Positions 60,650 to 64,000 of a DNA stretch of 64,000 bases are shown here, piece after piece; the stretch's first letter is position 1; every line of letters begins with the position of its first letter. A program made the position numbers and the translations under genes. The stretch is from NCBI RefSeq assembly GCF_900699785.1, contig NZ_LR535679.1, positions 434,001 to 498,000 of the forward strand, written 5' to 3'. The notes under the pieces are model-generated. The model was not told the DNA's origin, did no database searches, and saw only the letters and a list, made by a program, of their open reading frames with translations. Source of the DNA: Campylobacter showae (GTDB lineage Bacteria > Campylobacterota > Campylobacteria > Campylobacterales > Campylobacteraceae).

Positions 60650-61054
60650 TTACTCCTCCTTTTCTAAAGCTTGTTTTTGAGCTAAGAGTTCTTTATACTC
60701 TTCCCTTAGCTCCGGCAGAACTCTATCATTACCGATAAGAATTGCATGTCGTATATAACCTTCAACTTCTTCAATCTGCTCTTGTACTTCCATTAAAGCT
60801 TGCTCGGCTTTCTCTTCTAAAGAGAGCTCCTCAAAAGCATAAAAGATTCTATAGCTAGTAGAAGTTTCCTCAGTTTTCATTACAAGCTTTTTACCTTGTT
60901 CAGTATGTTCAGGGATAGCTTCTTCAATTACCTTTTTATATCCGTTCTTTAATAAATCTTCTTCACTAAGAAAAGATACGTACATGAGCCCGTCGTTCGT
61001 TTCTATGAGTTCAAGCTCTTGAATTTGCTTTGTTTTGGTATCGTATAGTTTCAT
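60650..61054 (-). CDS. Tail-fibre-region protein with C-terminal coiled coil
   Basis: 134 residues: beta-rich start (MKLYDTKTKQIQELELIETN) and a long charged helix (about 75-134, LSLEEKAEQALMEVQEQIEE). It follows the fibre genes and may be a fibre assembly or attachment protein. The gene is clearly richer in A+T and uses different codons from neighbouring tail genes, suggesting recent exchange. AGGAGTAAAA precedes the ATG. Confidence 0.6.
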   Translation of the reverse strand: MKLYDTKTKQIQELELIETNDGLMYVSFLSEEDLLKNGYKKVIEEAIPEHTEQGKKLVMKTEETSTSYRIFYAFEELSLEEKAEQALMEVQEQIEEVEGYIRHAILIGNDRVLPELREEYKELLAQKQALEKEE

Positions 61055-61056
61055 TT

Positions 61057-61464
61057 TTACTCCTCTACTTCTATTTTGATGCTGTAGAAATTTACGTGAC
61101 GGCCGTTATTTACGACGCAGCGTCTTTGTATTTTTATACTAGTATCGTTTAGAATTTCTATTTTGACGTATAGAGTGCAATACTCTTCGCCATTGTCGTT
61201 TCGATACGCCTTATGTGCCGCGCCGTTAGAGCCCAGAAAGTCGCCCAGCGGATATGCTACCGATCTGGTATTGCTACCGTTGCCCGGTATTTCTTGAATG
61301 GTAGTGATCTTTAGCTTGCTTATTTCCTTTATGTTGCCTTTTACGGATATTTGGTCGGTATATACCTGCCCGCCGCCGTCGAAGTATCTAGACGCGGTTT
61401 CGGAGAAAAGGACGTCGGCTTTTTGGTATATCTGTTTTTGAATTCCTATTAGCATATACCACAT
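61057..61464 (-). CDS. Tail-fibre-associated protein
   Basis: 135 residues from ATG 61464, whose A is shared with the TGA of the fibre gene (TGATG). A longer open frame of 165 residues exists, but its extra part lies inside the fibre gene. Begins MWYMLIGIQKQIYQKADVLF, then a beta-rich body. It may be a receptor-binding or fibre-tip accessory protein; I do not recognise the family. Confidence 0.6.
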   Translation of the reverse strand: MWYMLIGIQKQIYQKADVLFSETASRYFDGGGQVYTDQISVKGNIKEISKLKITTIQEIPGNGSNTRSVAYPLGDFLGSNGAAHKAYRNDNGEEYCTLYVKIEILNDTSIKIQRRCVVNNGRHVNFYSIKIEVEE

Positions 61465-62663
61465 CACACTCGTCCTATACTGATATATCCGTCGTGCCAG
61501 ACGAAATACGCAAAGGTTTCCGTCGCTTGGAGGTTTGTCGGCGTTGTTCTCCACTTGATGTTTGAGGCGTACCCCGTTATATTCGCAGCAGCATTGCTTA
61601 TAGCAATTACCCCGCTTTGGCCTCTCACGCCGTTAGCTAGCGTTAGCACGCCTTTGCTCGTCAAGGTTATTTCGAAGTTATCGGCCTTTGAAAGATCTAG
61701 AGTTGCGCTGTTGCCGGTGAGGATCGAGGAAGATAGATGGGCGGCGCTTATCCCGCCGTTGGCGTCCCTCAAGACCGCCGTATTAGGGTAAGCCCCTATA
61801 GTTAATTCAGAGGTCACTATCGCCCAACCTACATTAGTGTTATCAGAGATACTCCCATTAAATCCGAATTTAAATATCGTAGCCGACCCCTTACTGTGCC
61901 AATAAATATCACATTCGTTTCCCATTTTGATAACATGCACAAAACCATAAGGGGAAGGGTTATTACTGCCTTGTATTGAGATAGAGTACCAATACCATCC
62001 AGCATCTATTTTTCGCCAAAAACCGACGTTACTATAATCTCCCTGAGGCAAAGCCACATTAGGTACGGCTTGCCCAAATCTAGCAAAGCTTGAGCTATCG
62101 AAACCGTCTAGTTTATCAGCATCCAGTCCGCTTCCAGCTCCCATGTTTCCTGAAGACCAAACTGTGCCATCTACTGCCGGCATTGTTAAGATTTTGGGTG
62201 AACCATTCATGTCTGGTTGCAGTATTCTTATGTTTTGTACTCCTCTTTGGGGTGAATAAACATCGATTGCACTGTCTATGAACCCCGAGATCGGTGCGGC
62301 TTTTAGCCTTAGCTCTCCGCCCTCGTTATTTGAGCTTGAACTTCTACCCGCTCCGATGTCTCCGGTAAAGTACTGGATTTGGGTACTATCTAGTTTTGCA
62401 AAGCTTGAGCTATCAAGCCCGTCTAGTTTGTCCGCATCCAATCCGCTATCCGTTCCGTCTATTTTTTTGATTTCTTCAAAGATTTTTGCAGGCGTTAGCG
62501 CGTCCACTTTTTCTTTGAGGTAGCTAGTGCGGTTTGCCAGCTGTTTTGCTTGCTTGTTGCTTATACCGTCTACCCCGCCTACGACGGGGTCGGTTACCTC
62601 GATTTGATATACGCCTTCTTCCCATCTGTTTTCTTCTTTTACGTTAGCCACTGTATACTCCAT
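61464..62663 (-). CDS. Tail fibre protein (gpH-like)
   Basis: 399 residues. The N-terminal part (about 1-60) looks like a baseplate-attachment region (NKQAKQLANRTSYLKEKVDALTP). Two copies of GLDADKLDG(L/F)DSSSFA near 76-93 and 176-193 are the repeat seen in many phage fibre and collar proteins. The C-terminal part is beta-rich and Ser/Gly/Thr-rich, ending in FAYFVWHDGYISIGRV. It follows gpI with a 20-base overlap. The middle has different base usage from both ends (mosaic). Confidence 0.8.
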   Translation of the reverse strand: MEYTVANVKEENRWEEGVYQIEVTDPVVGGVDGISNKQAKQLANRTSYLKEKVDALTPAKIFEEIKKIDGTDSGLDADKLDGLDSSSFAKLDSTQIQYFTGDIGAGRSSSSNNEGGELRLKAAPISGFIDSAIDVYSPQRGVQNIRILQPDMNGSPKILTMPAVDGTVWSSGNMGAGSGLDADKLDGFDSSSFARFGQAVPNVALPQGDYSNVGFWRKIDAGWYWYSISIQGSNNPSPYGFVHVIKMGNECDIYWHSKGSATIFKFGFNGSISDNTNVGWAIVTSELTIGAYPNTAVLRDANGGISAAHLSSSILTGNSATLDLSKADNFEITLTSKGVLTLANGVRGQSGVIAISNAAANITGYASNIKWRTTPTNLQATETFAYFVWHDGYISIGRV

Positions 62664-63198
62664 AATTGAATTGATCGTTATACTTTATTTGCCCGTTATA
62701 CGTTACGCTATTAGCCGAATATTCTATGGCTACTAGCGTACATCTTACGGGCGCCGCGCTTTTTGCCGCATCGCTTATTTGTTTTGCTTTTTTCTTTGAG
62801 AGCGGTACGCTAGCGATGATCGAATACTCCGCCCAGTGGGAGTTTGAACCGTAAAATCTACTTCTATCGTGTTTTATGCTTCCGTTATATTTTTGTCCCA
62901 AATTTCCTTCCACTATTATCGCGCCGCTATCTATTGCATGAACCGCCTTTTTTACGGCGTAAAAAGTACCGCTATAGTAGTGAATCTTAAAAGCTTCCTT
63001 TATTAGGCCCCTAGCGCCCGTTTCGCCAAGCCCCTCTATATCCACGTCGTAGCTTTGAGCCAGTATAGGCAAAAGAGAAGCCGGGCAAGAGTCGGCCAGT
63101 ATATTTATCGCTCCCAAATCCAGATTATCAAGCCTTACTCCAAACAGCTCGTCAAATTTCTTGTCGAATTTACTTTTGTGATTCGGCAGCAAGTTCAT
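62644..63198 (-). CDS. Baseplate/tail protein I (gpI)
   Basis: 184 residues of the P2 gpI family: NILADSCPASLLPILAQSYD, then IKEAFKIHYYSGTFYAVKKA and RSRFYGSNSHWAEYSI. It connects the baseplate wedge to tail fibres. Overlaps gpJ by 4 bases and the fibre gene by 20. Confidence 0.88.
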   Translation of the reverse strand: MNLLPNHKSKFDKKFDELFGVRLDNLDLGAINILADSCPASLLPILAQSYDVDIEGLGETGARGLIKEAFKIHYYSGTFYAVKKAVHAIDSGAIIVEGNLGQKYNGSIKHDRSRFYGSNSHWAEYSIIASVPLSKKKAKQISDAAKSAAPVRCTLVAIEYSANSVTYNGQIKYNDQFNYGVYSG

Positions 63199-64000
63199 AG
63201 CTCGGCCTTTTTATAGCTTAGAGAAAAACTTACTTTTATAAAGCTATCGTCTCCTACTTTGGTATCTGCGCTCGGAGTTATTAGCCTCGCCCTATATACT
63301 CCGCTTTTGTGAAGCGTAGAATATACGTAGCTTAAATTTAGATCTTCGCCGATAGAAAGAGAGCTTTTCGAACCTTTAATCTCCTTGTCGATGCTATCTT
63401 GCAAAAACATATCGGTTAGTTCCAGCTCGGCCCTAACCTCTATATTTTTTATCGTAGCGTTTTCTACTATAACCGTATCGGTTAGCGGTCTTACTTTCTC
63501 GCCGCTTAGGTAATCCGCCACGCTTTGTCTGGTCTCTTCGCTCATATCGCTAGTTTTTAGGTATACCTTTACTATGCCCGGTCCCCCGTTTAGTACGCTG
63601 GCTTCTTCTACCTTTGCGTTTGCCGAAAGAGCGTGATAGATATAGGCCTTTTTGCTTCCCGCGGTACTAAATCTTTCAAGAGAAAGCACGGCTCTTTCCT
63701 TTAGCCTTTCGTCGCTTTCTACCTCCGCGCCACCCCCAAACTCGCTTAGTTGTTTTGCTTTTAGCACGAAAGGGAAAGGGGTTTGGATATATTCGCACTT
63801 TAGCGGGCTTGATTTTATAAATTTATCAAGCACCGATACGGCCGTAGTTTTTAGTTCTCCTTTTTTGACGATCGCCGTTTCTTTGACGTAGGCGACGTCG
63901 CCGTTGTCGCTAGTTAAAACGGTTCCGGCCGGAATTATCGTATCCGCATCTCTAGGAGTCGAAAGCGAAAGCTCGATACTAGCCGTCGGTTTTTCTCCTT
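63195..64000 (-). CDS. Baseplate assembly protein J (gpJ), 5' end outside the window
   Basis: The frame stays open to the right edge (about 268 residues visible). Upstream of an internal GTG at 63833 it encodes STPRDADTIIPAGTVLTSD, which is typical baseplate J sequence, so the GTG is not the real start. Further motifs: FGGGAEVESDERLKERAVLS and VSVADYLSGEKVR-type wedge segments. Family length is about 300 residues, so little is missing. Confidence 0.88.
   Translation of the reverse strand, partial: GEKPTASIELSLSTPRDADTIIPAGTVLTSDNGDVAYVKETAIVKKGELKTTAVSVLDKFIKSSPLKCEYIQTPFPFVLKAKQLSEFGGGAEVESDERLKERAVLSLERFSTAGSKKAYIYHALSANAKVEEASVLNGGPGIVKVYLKTSDMSEETRQSVADYLSGEKVRPLTDTVIVENATIKNIEVRAELELTDMFLQDSIDKEIKGSKSSLSIGEDLNLSYVYSTLHKSGVYRARLITPSADTKVGDDSFIKVSFSLSYKKAEL

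Larger units (their letters stand above)
51251..64000. mobile_element. Prophage with P2-type tail genes, right end outside the window
   Basis: Bounded on the left by the broken cdd1-like gene and clustered direct repeats. It contains a regulator, operator array, acidic early protein, tyrosine recombinase and a minus-strand tail operon in P2 order (J, I, H, FI, FII, E, T, U, X, D). Tail genes of this type also occur in Mu-like Campylobacter prophages (CJIE1), so the replication type cannot be decided without the genes beyond 64 kb. The left boundary is inferred. Confidence 0.88.

Noticed and set aside
63195..63833. 212-residue gpJ starting at GTG 63833
   Set aside because: The frame stays open to the window edge and the upstream part encodes typical baseplate J sequence.

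Overview
The window is a Campylobacter chromosome segment. Gene order follows two blocks I remember from C. jejuni (Cj0638-Cj0652 and Cj1269-Cj1282), but the moderate G+C and the octaheme sulfite reductase locus point to the oral C. rectus / C. showae / C. curvus group rather than C. jejuni. That species assignment is an inference.

Layout. 1-2.1 kb: 3' truncated gltX (minus), divergent from mscL and a Crp-family regulator (plus). 2.2-13.9 kb: a tightly packed minus-strand envelope and housekeeping run: mrdA (PBP2), a membrane protein, engB, lptA, lptC, kdsC, hisB, rlpA, mltD-like, tatD, cbrR, recN, nadK. 13.9-18.5 kb: plus-strand aspS, adk, a BOF-family periplasmic protein, ppa and a DUF937 gene; the aspS-adk gap (about 350 bp) holds two long inverted repeats. 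18.8-34.3 kb: a second minus-strand run: mnmC, amiA, an FMN oxidoreductase, tyrS, spoT, rpoZ, pyrH, an EnvC-like LytM protein, ftsX, ftsE, trmB, flpA, rluD; rodA is divergent. The cell-wall genes fit together: FtsEX plus a degenerate LytM protein would activate the amidase AmiA, while PBP2 and RodA build the wall.

35.5-50.5 kb: a complete respiratory sulfite reduction (mcc) locus. A two-component system with a c-type-heme sensor (MccRS) precedes mccA (eight hemes, including a CX15CH motif), a periplasmic prolyl isomerase (MccB), an Fe-S protein and NrfD-type membrane subunit (MccCD, quinol to MccA electron transfer) and a dedicated heme lyase (CcsA1). Seven further genes follow: a Cys-rich Sel1/Hcp protein, a protein with two tandem NosL domains, a small anchored protein, an FtsX-type ABC permease and ATPase, a polytopic protein with CPYC, and a last protein that looks like a NosL domain without its CxxCGM motif. 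I read this distal half as a copper delivery and assembly module for the heme-copper site of MccA. A long hairpin terminator closes the cluster.

50.8 kb: tRNA-Ser(GCT). 51.25 kb to the right edge: a prophage whose left junction removed the start codon of a cdd1-like gene. It has a small HTH regulator, an operator array, a structured leader with a terminator, a very acidic small protein, a tyrosine recombinase, and a P2-type tail operon on the minus strand (J, I, H and accessory genes, FI, FII, E/E', T, U, X, D). The tail operon contains a probable -1 programmed frameshift joining E to E', and an opposing 54-residue membrane-protein ORF with its own near-consensus, apparently leaderless promoter.
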